DNA of 64,000 nucleotides. Source: Silene latifolia. Taxonomy: Eukaryota > Streptophyta > Magnoliopsida > Caryophyllales > Caryophyllaceae. Location: the NCBI RefSeq assembly GCF_048544455.1, contig NC_133538.1, forward strand, positions 45,112,969 to 45,176,968. The letters are read 5' to 3'. Below are positions 45,101-56,059 of the stretch, one piece after another. How positions within the stretch are numbered: the first letter of the stretch is position 1; each line of letters begins with the position of its first letter. Both the position numbers and the translations under genes were made by a program. The notes under the pieces were generated by a model. The model saw only the letters and a list, made by a program, of their open reading frames with translations. It searched no databases and was not told the origin of the DNA.

Positions 45101-46527
45101 GAGTCATTCGTTAAAATTTTATCTGGAAGATTCATAAGTTAAATACTCAAGGAAAGTATTTGTTAATCCTTAATTATGATTAACATCAGTGGTTATTGTG
45201 ATTCTTTAGTAGTCAGGTCTTACAGTTCCTTATATTTTTATGAAAACCTCCCTTTAATTTTTTTTTGTTTCTGTATTTCTAAAAATTAAAGCATGGAAAT
45301 TTTTTGTATGTAGGGAAAAGAAAAGCCGGCTAAGGCGGATAAGCCTAAGTCCCCGGACATGCCAACTACCTCGTCCAGACAACAACTTGATGAGGTATTT
45401 AATTAACTTCTCCATTTTTTTAAAAACCTCGCTCCCTTATATTTTGTCTGTATTTCTAAAAAGCATGCATGGTAATTTTGTGTAGGGGACAAAAAGACCG
45501 ATAAGCCTAAGTCCCCAAATCATACTCGCTACTACTACCTCATCATTGAAAGAGCAAGTTGACGAGGTATTTAGTTAAGTACGCTTTTATTTTTATTACT
45601 CCAACTAGGATATGTTACCTTTGGATTTTTTATTATTTTAATTATCTACATGTGTAGGCTGGTGGTAGTAGCACAAAATCAAAGAATCATTATTTCCCCG
45701 ACCTGAAATAAGTTAGGAGTTTAAACTCCACACAATATACTGGGAAGGATTACATGCAAAAAGTAAGAACGGCGACGATGAGGAAACTGCATGAGGAGGC
45801 TTGCCGTCGCATAGCAACCGAGCAATTGATAATTATTCCGCTCGAGGAGGATATTCTAGGGGTTGAGCGCGAAGCACTTATGTCATGGGATATGCTAGCC
45901 ATTTGGGCTGACCTAGACCAGATTGATGTGGCACACCTATTTGTTTGGATGAAGTAAGTTTCTTAATAAATAATTTCATATTCTAATATTCTGACTACTA
46001 GATAGTGTTTTAATTAAATACCGGAATTAATACCGTAATAATGTAGGATATTGAAATTGAGAGTGATCCCCGAGAAGAAGATTCCATCTGATCAATACGG
46101 ATTCCTATGCCCCTATGTTTTATCTTTATTTATTCCTAATACTCGCTCAAGAACGGGTAGATTATATTGCTCAAAGAATTGGCGACAACCAAGAAGCTGA
46201 TTTTTGCCGCTTATAATGAAAAAGGGTAATAAACAAATTAATATTACGTTTCCCCCTATACAATTGCATTTTCATAACTAATATATGTACTTGTTAATAA
46301 TGATGATGTCTCTTGATGTAGGACTCATTGGGTGCTAGCAGCCATCATGCCGACAAAGAAGAAAGTTTTTTGGTTTGACTCTTTACATAATCCACCAAGC
46401 GAGACTTTTAAGCGCTTGATTAATAAGTAAGTTTACAATACTTATTTATTTATAATAACATTAAGTTTCAATTTTTATTTATAGCAAAAAGCTCTTTTTT
46501 GCCCCTAAAAAAATGAGTGTCTGCCTC

Positions 46528-46560
<33 letters not shown>

Positions 46561-47093
46561 GAGAAGAGAAGAGCTAACGAGCAGGATCAACCCACGAAAG
46601 ATTCTGATGATGGCCCTGATTTTATTACGATAACAGGGGTACGTGCTCAAATACAATACATTAAGTGCAAAAATCTGTGTTTAATACTAATACAATACCT
46701 AAAGTTCAAGATTCTGATGTGAGCCTTCTCTCGTCTGTTTGTTTTTATGTAATAATAGGCCCCTCGCCAGCCGGATAGCATACAATGTGGATACTAAGTT
46801 TGTCGGTTCATGTTGGAGATTATTAGGCGAAGATATATCCTTATTCCAGAAAAGGTTAGTAATTTAATAATGTGTTTATTACTTTTTTAAATTAGAGTGA
46901 TGTTGTCTTGCTTGTCGCTATACCATGATGTTGCTATGCAAAGATTTGATGTTGTTACAATAATGTCTTGTCTTTGTTTTTTCCGCAGATGTAATCAACC
47001 CGTCACCGGAGATTCAAAGAAGACTCAAGTGTAGATATAGACGAGGTAAGGGACATGTTGGGCAAATATGTCTTAGAAAATAGAAATGCATGA
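42193..47093 (+). pseudogene. Second CACTA gene: TNPA-like N-terminus and Ulp1 (C48) protease domain
   Basis: Starts MGEKRKRSQKNNK. Exon-like blocks (42193-about 42650, 42801-42892, 42998-43111, 43198-43395, 43487-about 43680) encode a plant Ptta/En-Spm-type domain with RKSPPENKC, GRPEHPGRLRGV and a basic patch KKKRKTKSEK. The C-terminal blocks form a Ulp1-like cysteine protease. His in THWVLAAIMP is at 46326, Asp in VFWFDSL at 46377, and Gln 46768 with Cys 46786 in QPDSIQCGY; it ends DIDEVRDMLGKYVLENRNA at 47093. Catalytic residues are all present, but a TAA at 46795 lies three codons after the Cys. Blocks between 43700 and 45700 are hard to join. Its cellular role is unknown; Ulp1 domains cleave SUMO-like conjugates. 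Confidence 0.75.
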
Positions 47094-47180
47094 TACTCAG
47101 AGTTTAGATCAGCTTATTAGTAAATTTTTTGTTGAAGTTAGGGAATGCTGATTAGTTCATGTAAATTTAACTCCTTGTAA

Positions 47181-47214
<34 letters not shown>
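47181..47214. repeat. (TA)n microsatellite
   Basis: About 34 bp of alternating TA between the second CACTA gene and the right subterminal array. Confidence 0.9.
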
Positions 47215-47218
<4 letters not shown>

Positions 47219-47359
47219 CTGTTGTTGTGGTTGAATTAAATCTATTGAGTTTTGATGAACCCAGCTGTGATTTATGCTGGTGCTGGTATATGGTGCTGTT
47301 GATATATGCAGGTTTTTGAATGGCATGAAACAAATTTAATTTTTAAAAATATTAGGAGT

Positions 47360-47860
47360 TCGTAATAAAAACGGTTACTAAAAATAACCGTTGTCAAGAC
47401 CTTTAACAACGGTTACTAAAATAAAACCCGTTGTGAATACATTTCACAAATACCGCGCATAATATTCAACAACAGGTTTTAAACGAAGAACCGTTGTTAA
47501 AAGTCTTCACATTTTTGGAGGGACAGTTACAACAACGGGTTATAAACTAAGAACCGTTGTTACTAAAAATTTCAACAACGGGTATATAGCATATACCCGT
47601 TGTTACTACAAATTTCAATTTTGGAGGGAAGGTTACAACAACGGTTTTACATAAGACAACCGTTGTTATATTATTCCCACCAAATTTTTGAAACACTTTC
47701 CACAACGGCTTACACGCAACAACAACGGCTTTTAACCGTGGTTAATACTTTAGACAACGGTTTATGTAAATAACCTAACCGTTGTAAATACCTTTTATAA
47801 CGGCCGCTTTAACAACGTCCGCTTTTTGTTTTTACAACGGTTTTTACCCGTTGTTATAGC
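47360..47860. repeat. Right subterminal AACAACGGTT array
   Basis: About a dozen alternating AACAACGG and CCGTTGTT words next to the right CACTA terminus, mirroring the left array. Confidence 0.8.
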
Positions 47861-47919
47861 CTGTATCTGTAGTAATGACCTCCCATTGAATAAATCAAGT
47901 TATATTTGATGAGAGAAGA

Positions 47920-48232
47920 GCTCCCAGCCGGTAGGCCGGCAGCCGGCTTACTGGTTGGGACTCCCCTATGAAGTCAACACGATGAAAAGAGAAGAGAAGA
48001 GAGGCTCTCTTCCGGTGGGCCGACAGCCGGTCCACCAGCTGGGAGCACCCCTATGAAGAAAAAATGAGATAAAGGACGAAGGCATGGACTCCCAGCCGGG
48101 CCACCAGCGGCCCCCCTACCGGCTGGGTGTTCCCTGATTATGTTACAATTTTTTAGAAAAAATTCAAAAAGGCTTAGACTCCCAGTCAGCCCACCTGCGG
48201 CCGGTGCCCTGAGTGGCTGGGAGCCTTCTGAT
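47920..48232. repeat. GC-rich hairpin modules of the Athila element
   Basis: Four modules (about 47920-47972, 48007-48055, 48088-48140, 48178-48232) each start CTCCCAG-CCGG and end CCGG-CTGGGAG or a close variant, followed by a CCTNATGA-like word. They fold into hairpins with a GC-rich stem. Related copies lie in the LTR (29236-29450) and at 36826-36952. Confidence 0.75.
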
Positions 48233-48387
48233 TTCTATTAAATGCACGACAAACACAAAAATCCTTCATAATTTTCCCATTTCCTCTTCTGTCTAAAACA
48301 TTTTTTCTCCCTCAAATCTCCATAAATCCTTCACAATCAACCACCCACACCATCTCAATCACTAACCCTCTTCTACCAACATCAATA

Positions 48388-50166
48388 ATGTCACCAAAGA
48401 AACGGGTTTGTCAGGGTGATTTGGCACTTGTTCAAGCCGAGATGGTGGCGGTCGCGCCTTCGGATACGAGTCTCGATCCGGATTTTCTGGGACTTTAATT
48501 CGTTTCCTTAACTCAAAAAGGTAAATTCGTGTTATTTAAACAACGTCCCCTTCACCCTACCCGTTTTATCGATCGACCATCGTTAAGGGATTTTGGTTTA
48601 GACTAAATCGCCCTAGAATTGTTCAAGGGAGTCGGGATGAAGTATATGTTTGCCCTCGTCTCACTTAGGAGTTCTTAAGCTCCTTTAAAATTGATAAGCA
48701 CAAACAGTCGGGAAAGGTAGCTTTCTACCACTTCCGACTCATGAATAAGGACTATAGTCTAACCTTGTCCGACTTTGCCAAAATTTTCGGGCTTGATGCG
48801 TCACCGTCCCATAAGGCGCCCGAAAATTTCGACCATGATATGGTTTGGAAGGCCATTTCCGGCCTAGATGATTTGAAAGGTGTGAAGAGGCCGGCAAATT
48901 CAATTCATAATGTGGCGATAGGAATTTGGCATAGGTTTATGGGATGAACTGTTTTTGCTCGGGATGAACCACATAATGTCCAAACGGAGGAGCTAGAATT
49001 ATTGGGCTCCTACCTCTACCGAAACCCCAAACCCTTCCAAATATGTATTGCGCATCACATGGCCCTTCACCTCATAAATTGAGTAATTCTTCGGGTCAAT
49101 TGAAGCCAATTTATGCGGGTGGCATCATCACCCTAATCGTCAAAGGTGTCATACGGGCCTTGAACATGAACACGGTCAACTATATTGTCGGGGACACTAC
49201 CCTCTCTAAGGACTACATTCAACACACCCTTAAATGGATTATGAGGAACCCGATTGACCGTCTTGATTATTGGCAATCCGGGTTATAGGAATTGACAAGA
49301 ATGCGGTGCCACTCCCAAATGCACCCAAGATGAAGATAGTGCCGGGTCTAGAGCACTATTTGCTAGAACTTAAAGCGGAGGAGGAGAATGTTGATCCTCC
49401 GCAAGATCAACCCATTGTCTATGAGCGTGATCCTCAACAACCCACCCAAACGACCATTCATTACAACTTACCCCCTACTTTCTTCCAAACCGGTCCCTTC
49501 CAACAACCTCCACCTTGGTCCTACCATCAAGGGGAGGGTTCATCAAGTCAACAACCACCTCCACCACAACAATTCACTTGTCCCGGCTCACTTGTCAAGT
49601 TCATGAACAACGTGAACTTGAACCTTCAAACGGCCGCGAGTGAGCGGCTAGAGATGCAAAAAAGGTTGGACCATATTTACGTTGACCAATCAATTGGTCA
49701 ATTCCCCCATGTATGACGACTATCTGAGATGGGGATATAGGTATTCATCCGGTCTTCACCATTCCTACTACCTTGCCCCGGATGGGGGGGGGGGGGGGTA
49801 TGGTAGTGAAAGCGGGGCCATCGTTTATGGGGACATAAAACTCTAAAATGACTACTTTAGCAACGCCGCCTTCCCGACTCCGGGAGAGGGCCACGATGCT
49901 ACATGGTTTGGAGGCATGCCCTCTATTTTTGGCGGTGGTGATCCAGTGGAGCCTCCGGTTCGGGTGGTGATTAAATGACGGGGGGTGGATTCGTGTCGGG
50001 TGAAAACTCAATCCCGATGAACACGGATGACTTAATTCGGGAGGAGGAGGAGTTCGGGGATGACATTGAAAATGAAGAATCGGGTTTTGAGACCGATGCC
50101 TATGCGGCCGAGTGGATGGCTTGCCTTACTCCCTTATCAATCCAAAGCAAAAATATGACTCCTTAA
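48388..50166 (+). pseudogene. ATHILA ORF (Athila retrotransposon ORF1 family), broken
   Basis: Begins MSPKKRVCQGDLALVQAEM. Recognisable blocks in shifting frames include FKQRPLHPTRFIDRP, YSLTLSDFAKIFGLD, NSIHNVAIGIWHRFMG and LGSYLYRNPKPFQ. Later blocks are AGGIITLIVKGVIRALNMNT and a Pro/Gln-rich tail (49388-49716), ending EEEEFGDDIENEESG. This fits the plant ATHILA domain located between pol and the 3' LTR; its function is unknown. Stops at about 48496 and 48603 and several shifts prevent translation. A poly(G) run (49785-49798) adds another break. Only about 90 bp of 3' sequence remains before the Retand-type LTR insertion. Confidence 0.7.
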
Positions 50167-50259
50167 ATCCAAATATCTCATGCATAACTAGAATAGCTTG
50201 CATTTAGTTTACTTGTAATATATTAGAAATATTTTTATATAATTGCATTCATATAGGAT

Positions 50260-53200
50260 TGTAGATACCTCATTTCTGCACCTCCCGCCAGCCACCCGGT
50301 GATGATTGGGCCGCATGTTTGGTACGCGGAACGATTTATGATAGTTCGTAAGTTTATCGTCAACTGATAGCTCAAATACTTGTGTCTACCCCTTGGTCGT
50401 CATCTACGTGCCAATATGGTCATTTCGACAGTAATTAGAGTTCATTTGGAGTCCGGGTCAAAAATTGCTTCATTTTCTAAGAAACCGTTTAAAATGACGA
50501 GTCGGAATATTCCGGATAAATTAAAATTATATCTTTTGGTAAAATATATCCCGAAAATCTTGTTTTAAAGAATAAGGAAGTAGAGATCCACCGCAATTCC
50601 ATAAAAGAAACGCGGTATTCTTTCTTCCGCAGGAGGAAACCTCTTGGGAAATGACGCAGCAGATGCTGCGCCTCTTCCCCAGCCCTTTTCTGCATGTTTT
50701 CAGATTTTTTCCGTGATTTGTTTCCAAAGTTTGAGTCATTCCATAACTCTCCATATTTTTTAGTATAAATAGGGACCTTCGTTCCACATATTTTTCACGC
50801 GAGTGTCCGCCCTTCTCTTCTCCCTTTGCATTCTAGGACCGTGCTCTAAGCTTTCAACGCCTATGTGATTGATCAATCTGTAGACATGGCCCACCTGCAA
50901 GCCCAGCCGATCTGTGGACATACATCGGTCTTTTGAAAGCCACGCTCGGCGGCGTAAAAGTGCTTTCGACCGGATCGTTTTAGATCGGTCGGTTTCGTCT
51001 CGGTAAGGGTCTCGAAACGATTAGAGATGTTCGGAGTCGCCACCAAGCATTTGTGGGATGCTTGGAACCCGTTCAAATCCACTTTATACCTCGGTCAAAC
51101 GAAGCACAAAGCAGTGTTTGACATAGGTACTAAAGATAAGGAATCGTCCCTCTTTAGCATCCTATCTCTAGAATGACTCTCGTACGCCCTGGATAAGGTC
51201 GTCCAATATCCAAAGTTTCTGAGTAAGAGGTGAAGGTACGCATTGGGAAGCCCTTTAATCAGACACCCAATCCAGCCCGCAGTAGCGGCCTCTACTGATC
51301 GATCTTGGTTGGTTGAATGCAAAAGTTGATAAAACGGTTTAAATGCATGAATGCGCATCCAATAATTTAAACCTAACATGTGAGAGCTTTCTAAGTCGGT
51401 TGATTTAATCCAAGTATCAAGTATAAGATGTCGAGTTGGATTAATGGTTGATTTGCATGCAAGACGGAAATTAAACATCCATTTACCGTATTAGGTTTAT
51501 GGTGCATAACGTGATCCATTTGTCTTAATAAAGCATTTTGCAAATATGATCTTTGAATGAGCAAATAGTCATCCGATCCGTCCTATATCCGGGCTAACTG
51601 GAGTCGGGATCATCCTAGACTAATGCTGAAAAGGGAACATGCCCTGTGCCAGGCGGCCATATGAGGCGCGAGCATGCCGGCGATGTAAGGGGGCCTCCCC
51701 TGGTTTTGGAAATAAGATAAAAGGGGCCTATTTAGGCGCGGGTCAACCAACGGTTATATGCCGTGTTCTGACCATTTGGAAAACGTTTATAAAACGTATT
51801 AAAAAATGGGTATTTGACCCGATTTGGTTTGAAAGGGTCGTTTAGACCGCATTTGTTAATTTGAGGAACAAGACTCGAATAGTCATCATTATTTTGATGA
51901 TATTCGGTGTCGGGTTCGACTTGACAAGCTTGACATGAATAGTTTTGAAAATAATTATGAACTAATTATTTTAAGTTCATTTGAATATAATTAGTCAATA
52001 CTCATCATCGTCCCCGGGTTAAAATCCGGCAAGGTATGTGGAACCAAGGATGACTTTGTGTTGGTGACTAATATGTTTATTTTGAAAATATAAAGAAATG
52101 ATGAAAGGATTTAAAATACCTCCCAAAATGTAAAGAAATGAAATAAAAGGCTTTAAAATACCTTTTAAATGTAATTAACCAAATATTATCACCGAAACAC
52201 GGATTTAACCGTCATGGTATGAGGAACCAAGGGTGAAAAATGTTTTATGGTTAAAAACAAATAAACTAAAATAAAAAAGGTTTGAAAATATTTGAAATGG
52301 TAAAAACCGATTACAAATATGAAAATGAATTAAAGGGGAAAGATGAGAACAAACACGGTTGAATTCTGACCTGGGCACCCCATTGAGGCGCGAGCCTTTG
52401 TGCACAATAAGGGGCTTCCGCCTCAGGCCAAAACTCAGTTTTGGCTCGTTTATCCCATGTTTTGGATCGTGTTATGCATGTTTTAGCATGTTATAGTCAT
52501 AAAACAAATGAAGACATGATAAAAGAAGTATTTTTACATCCTCATACTTACATGTTTGGTTATGGCGAGAAACCGACGTAAGTGTAACAACTCGTTTGGT
52601 CAGAAAAGACTCGGTTTAAAACCGTTTTGGTAAGTAAAAAGAGTGTTTTATTAAGATTAGTGACGGTGTAGTGGTCGAAGTGCTCGGTCAAATGATTTAA
52701 TGCACGATGACGGTACCAAACAATGTGTAAGGCTTGTATTTACGATCGGTAGGTCGTAAATACGCGTCGGATTGTGACTTAAGAAGTCAAGTCGAGAATT
52801 TTAAGGGAGAAAAGAGGGGACGGACACTCGCGTAAGTTCTCAAATGGGGGCATTTGAGGGGTATTTATAGGAAAATGAGTGGTTGTGTGAGTTTTGAGCG
52901 ACGTGGCCACCTGGGCTGCTCAAAGAGGCACGAGCCAAGTCGCGGGTCTTCGAGTTGTCCTGTCACTTTCACACAAGTTCAATCATGATTTGTTCTATCC
53001 TAGGATTTGTAGTCACATGTTTGGTACTTGACCATTCATGAATCCGGGAAATCTTAGTATAGAAGGCTTTGAATGTTTTGTTTTTCGTGGTTGACTCGGT
53101 TTGACTCGTTGTTGGAGTCGGGATTTGAATTTTTGAGTCGGTTTTTGGTCCAGTGTCGGTTTTGACTCTAGTTAGTGTCATTGCGACCCTGTCATCGTGC

Positions 53201-53379
53201 ATTAAACACTCCAGGTACTTTTGAAAAGTTTTGAAATATTTTATTTTCGAAATCGTTTTAAATTTTCCGACGTAAAGTTGTACACAAACTGTCGATCAAA
53301 CGCCGCGATTCCAAAGCATATTGTAGTCCGATAATCATCGGGTGTTTGTTGGAGTCTCAGCAGATAATGGGTATCTACA
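50260..53379 (-). repeat. 3' LTR of a Tat/Retand-type retrotransposon, 3.1 kb
   Basis: Perfect 10-bp ends TGTAGATACC (50260) and GGTATCTACA (53370-53379). On the minus strand a polypurine tract directly precedes it, and pol lies upstream, so this is the 3' LTR of a minus-strand element. A minus-strand TATA box (CTATAAATA, 52862-52870) fits the LTR promoter; a plus-strand TATAAATAG lies at 50764-50772. Three or more GC-rich modules containing GAGGCGCGAGC (near 51663, 52384, 52925) sit inside. The 5' LTR is outside the window; the adjacent target bases are AGGAT (50255-50259). Confidence 0.9.
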
Positions 53380-53396
53380 GAGCCCCCACTTTGACT
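53380..53396 (-). promoter_or_regulatory. Polypurine tract
   Basis: On the minus strand GTCAAAGTGGGGGCTC ends directly at the LTR start. It is the plus-strand DNA primer site of the element and confirms minus-strand orientation. Confidence 0.8.
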
Positions 53397-53700
53397 GAGG
53401 CTTGGACATGGCAAAAGTCAAAGTAGAGCCCCCAGGTCAATCGAAGATTACAACCTGGAGACCCAAGCGACGTCGAGGCGGCTCGAAAGGATTCAGGCCA
53501 AGGACCTTCCGTCGGGAAGGGCGACGCCAAGGCGACTCGAGGGTACGAGCCAATGACCTATCGTCGGGAACAGTTTAGAGTCTGTCGACTATCCGTGCGG
53601 GTCGTTTAAAGTCCGTTAGACTACGTACAAAGGCTCGCCAGCCGTAAGAAGGAGTCATACCTGAGGCATCTTCGGATACGTCCTTGCATGTTTGCGGACA

Positions 53701-53885
53701 AAGGCTCGCAAGCCATGGTGCGTATCTGAGGAGGGCTCGCCAGCCGCGACGCGTAGTAAGGCTCGCCAGCCATGGTGCGTATATGAGGAGGGCTCGCCAG
53801 CCGCGATGCGTTGTAAGGCTCGCCAGCCATGGTGCGTACCTGAGGAGGGCTGGCCAGCCGCAATGCGTAGTAAGGCTCGCCAGCC
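53701..53885. repeat. 57-bp tandem repeat, 3.3 copies
   Basis: Units at 53701-53757, 53758-53814, 53815-53871 and a partial one to 53885. Each starts AAGGCTCGC and contains the half-repeat GGCTCGCCAGCC twice. The 57-bp period is divisible by three, so both strands stay open by accident. It lies in the 3' UTR of the Tat-type element, a region known in this lineage to breed satellite-like arrays. Confidence 0.88.
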
Positions 53886-53969
53886 GTGGGGGGTCGGTTA
53901 ATTGACCGTGATAATAGCCGCGTCGAATGGGCTTGTTTTGAGAGTAACGGACTCATGATACCGCCTTGA

Positions 53970-54830
53970 AAATAGTGAATTTTGAATTTCCACTATCACT
54001 GTTTCTGAAATAAGCGGGTTCCGCGAAGAAGCCCCCTGTTGACATTTGAAGGAATAGAGAATTTTGAACTTCCACTACTCGTTTGTTTGAATTTTTTGAA
54101 GAAAATAGCAAATTTTAAATTTCGCTATTCTGACTGAGGTGACGGTTTATGCGCCGCCGTTGACATGTAATAGAAATAGTGAATTTGGAATCTTAACTAT
54201 TATTTTTGAAGTGACGGTTTATGTGCCGCTGTTGACATATGAAGGAAATAGTGAATTGGGAATCTTCACTATTACGTTTGAAGTGACGGTTTATGTGCCG
54301 CCGTTGACATGTGAAGGAAATAGTGAATTGGGAATCTTCACTATTACGTTTGAAGTGACGGTTTATGTGCCGCCGTTGACATGTGTGGTGAAAATAGTGA
54401 AATTTAATTTCCAACTATTATTTCCAAAATGACGGTTTTAATTGTCGTCGTCTGAAATTTGAAGAAATAGTGAATTTTTGAATTTTTCACTATTATTCTT
54501 GAAATTAAAAATAGAAGAAATAGTGAATTTTGAATTTTCCACTATTATTTTGTTTTTGAAATTGACGGTTTTAATCGCCGTCATGGTAATTTGAAGAAAT
54601 AGTGAATTTTTGAATTTTTCACTATTATTTTGAAAAAATGACGGTTTTAATTGTCGTCGTTTAAATTTGAAGAAATTGTGAATTTTGAATTTTTCACTAT
54701 TTTTGAAGGGAAAATGGCGGTTTTGATCGCCGTTTGTTTGAAATTTTGAAGGAAAATAGTGAATTTTGATTTCACTACTTGTTTTTGTATTTGCAAAATG
54801 ACGGCCCTTAATATCATCATTGAAAACTTG
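53970..54830. repeat. Degenerate ~65-75-bp tandem array with hairpin units
   Basis: About ten to twelve diverged units alternate TGACGGTTT..GCCGCCGTTGACA with AATAGTGAATTT...TTCACTATT. The second half of each unit is an inverted repeat. Two units near 54230-54370 are nearly identical (72 bp), the rest are diverged, so amplification was local and repeated. Confidence 0.82.
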
Positions 54831-55062
54831 AAGTTTATTACGGGAAATTGGGCCAAAGCCCAAAATTTCGCTGAAAGAGCAGGGAACACCTGATTGAGGC
54901 GCGAGTTACCTGGCGAACCAAGAGAGCTTCCCTATTTTTCTGTAAAAGACGCGAGGTTGGTTCGCATGCCATTCCCTCATTTCGTCTTCAACCTTCGACG
55001 TAAACACACCAAAAACCGCCATTGAAGGTCTCTAGCTTGCTTCCATTCGTGCTATCATCAAC
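54831..55062 (+). other. Spacer with a GC-rich module before a putative small antisense gene
   Basis: Contains one GAGGCGCGAG module (near 54895) and a C/T-rich stretch resembling a 5' UTR on the plus strand (54970-55060). Confidence 0.4.
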
Positions 55063-56003
55063 AATGTCATCTCAAGGTATGTATTCCCTCTTGAATCCAT
55101 TTGAATTTGTTGGTCTTTTAGCTAAATTGAATTAGGGTGAAAGTTTTACCCTAGAAAATCGATTTGGGCATTTTTGATTGAGCCCATTTCGAGTGAAATT
55201 GATGATTGCATTAGGTTAGAAACTCGTTTAGGAGTATAGGGGGGCTTTTAGTTTTCATTTTGGTCCCCGTTCCCGCTCCTTATGTTCGAAAAACGTGAGT
55301 GAGGTGGAGAAACCGCCTCATCTCACAATGCCAAGTTTATTTGCTTGGGTAATGGGTCCCACTAGGTTGCATTGTAGTCGGGAAAGATCGTATTTGCCAT
55401 TGTGGACCTTTGTTGGGTATTGTGGGCAAAGTTGGAATTTTTGCCTTTTGTGACGGTCTTATGTCTGACAAAATGAGCGCCGGTTTGGGCTTGAATTGAG
55501 TCAGTTTGCCTTGAAATGGACCTTATTGGTAGTTTAGGTCGCCTTGAGGCGTGATAAAATCACGTTTAACTTTTTGCGGTCGTTTTTGAATTTTTGACCG
55601 GTTTGTGCTCAAATTGGCGTATAAATTGCCTTTTTGAGCCGTAGAAAAATTCCTCATTGCATTGGGAATGTACTTTGGTTTGTTGGCGGACCTTGTATGG
55701 GTCTTGGGGTGCCGTTTTTTTGTTGTGGTTGTTTCGACTCGTCTTTTGCTTGAAAAGAAGGGCGAGTCGTTTTTTTGTGAATTGTTTTTGTTTGTTTGGT
55801 TGGATTTGGGCGAGACTACCCTTGTTCTGCTTTGCAGGTTTTTTTTAGATTTGTCCAATTTACGCCGTCGTAATGCCGAAATTTCGGCTGACGTTTTTTG
55901 TTTGACCTTGACTGCAGAGGATCATTTGGGAACTATGGGGTCCGTCGTGGAGGCTTTGGAAGAGGAGGATGATCCAGGAGGAGGAGAGGCGACTGTTTTT
56001 TTT
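55063..56003 (+). CDS. Possible small spliced antisense gene (exons MSSQ + EDHLGTMGS...)
   Basis: A plus-strand ATG opens MSSQ and meets a good donor (CAAG|GTATGT, 55076). A good acceptor (GACTGCAG at about 55916) would continue EDHLGTMGSVVEALEEEDDPGGGEAT and end near a second acceptor-like TACAG (about 56009). This is a splice-based guess with no homology. It lies opposite to pol in the 3' part of the Tat-type element, where antisense genes are known. The intervening sequence is T-rich, as a plant intron should be. Confidence 0.3.
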
Positions 56004-56059
56004 TACAGGCTTGGTTGTGTTTCTTCCTGGCGGCCTTTTCCCGGTCAATGATCGGGTAT

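Larger units (their letters stand above)
37049..47877. mobile_element. CACTA (En/Spm) element, 10.8 kb, formerly autonomous, TSD ACC
   Basis: Ends CACTACTACAAATACAGGC and, inverted, CATTACTACAGATACAGGC, flanked by ACC (37046-37048, 47878-47880). Subterminal arrays of AACAACGGTT/AACCGTTGTT words occupy 37137-37375 and 47360-47860; a third array lies in the middle (41370-41690). Two plus-strand genes are present, TNP2-like transposase and a second ORF ending in a Ulp1-type protease, both broken. Confidence 0.93.

Noticed and set aside
53684-53956. Open frames on both strands through a repetitive protein of LASHGAYLRRA-type units
   Set aside because: They are produced by the 57-bp tandem repeat, whose length is a multiple of three; the same DNA is open in several frames and no homology or start context supports a gene.
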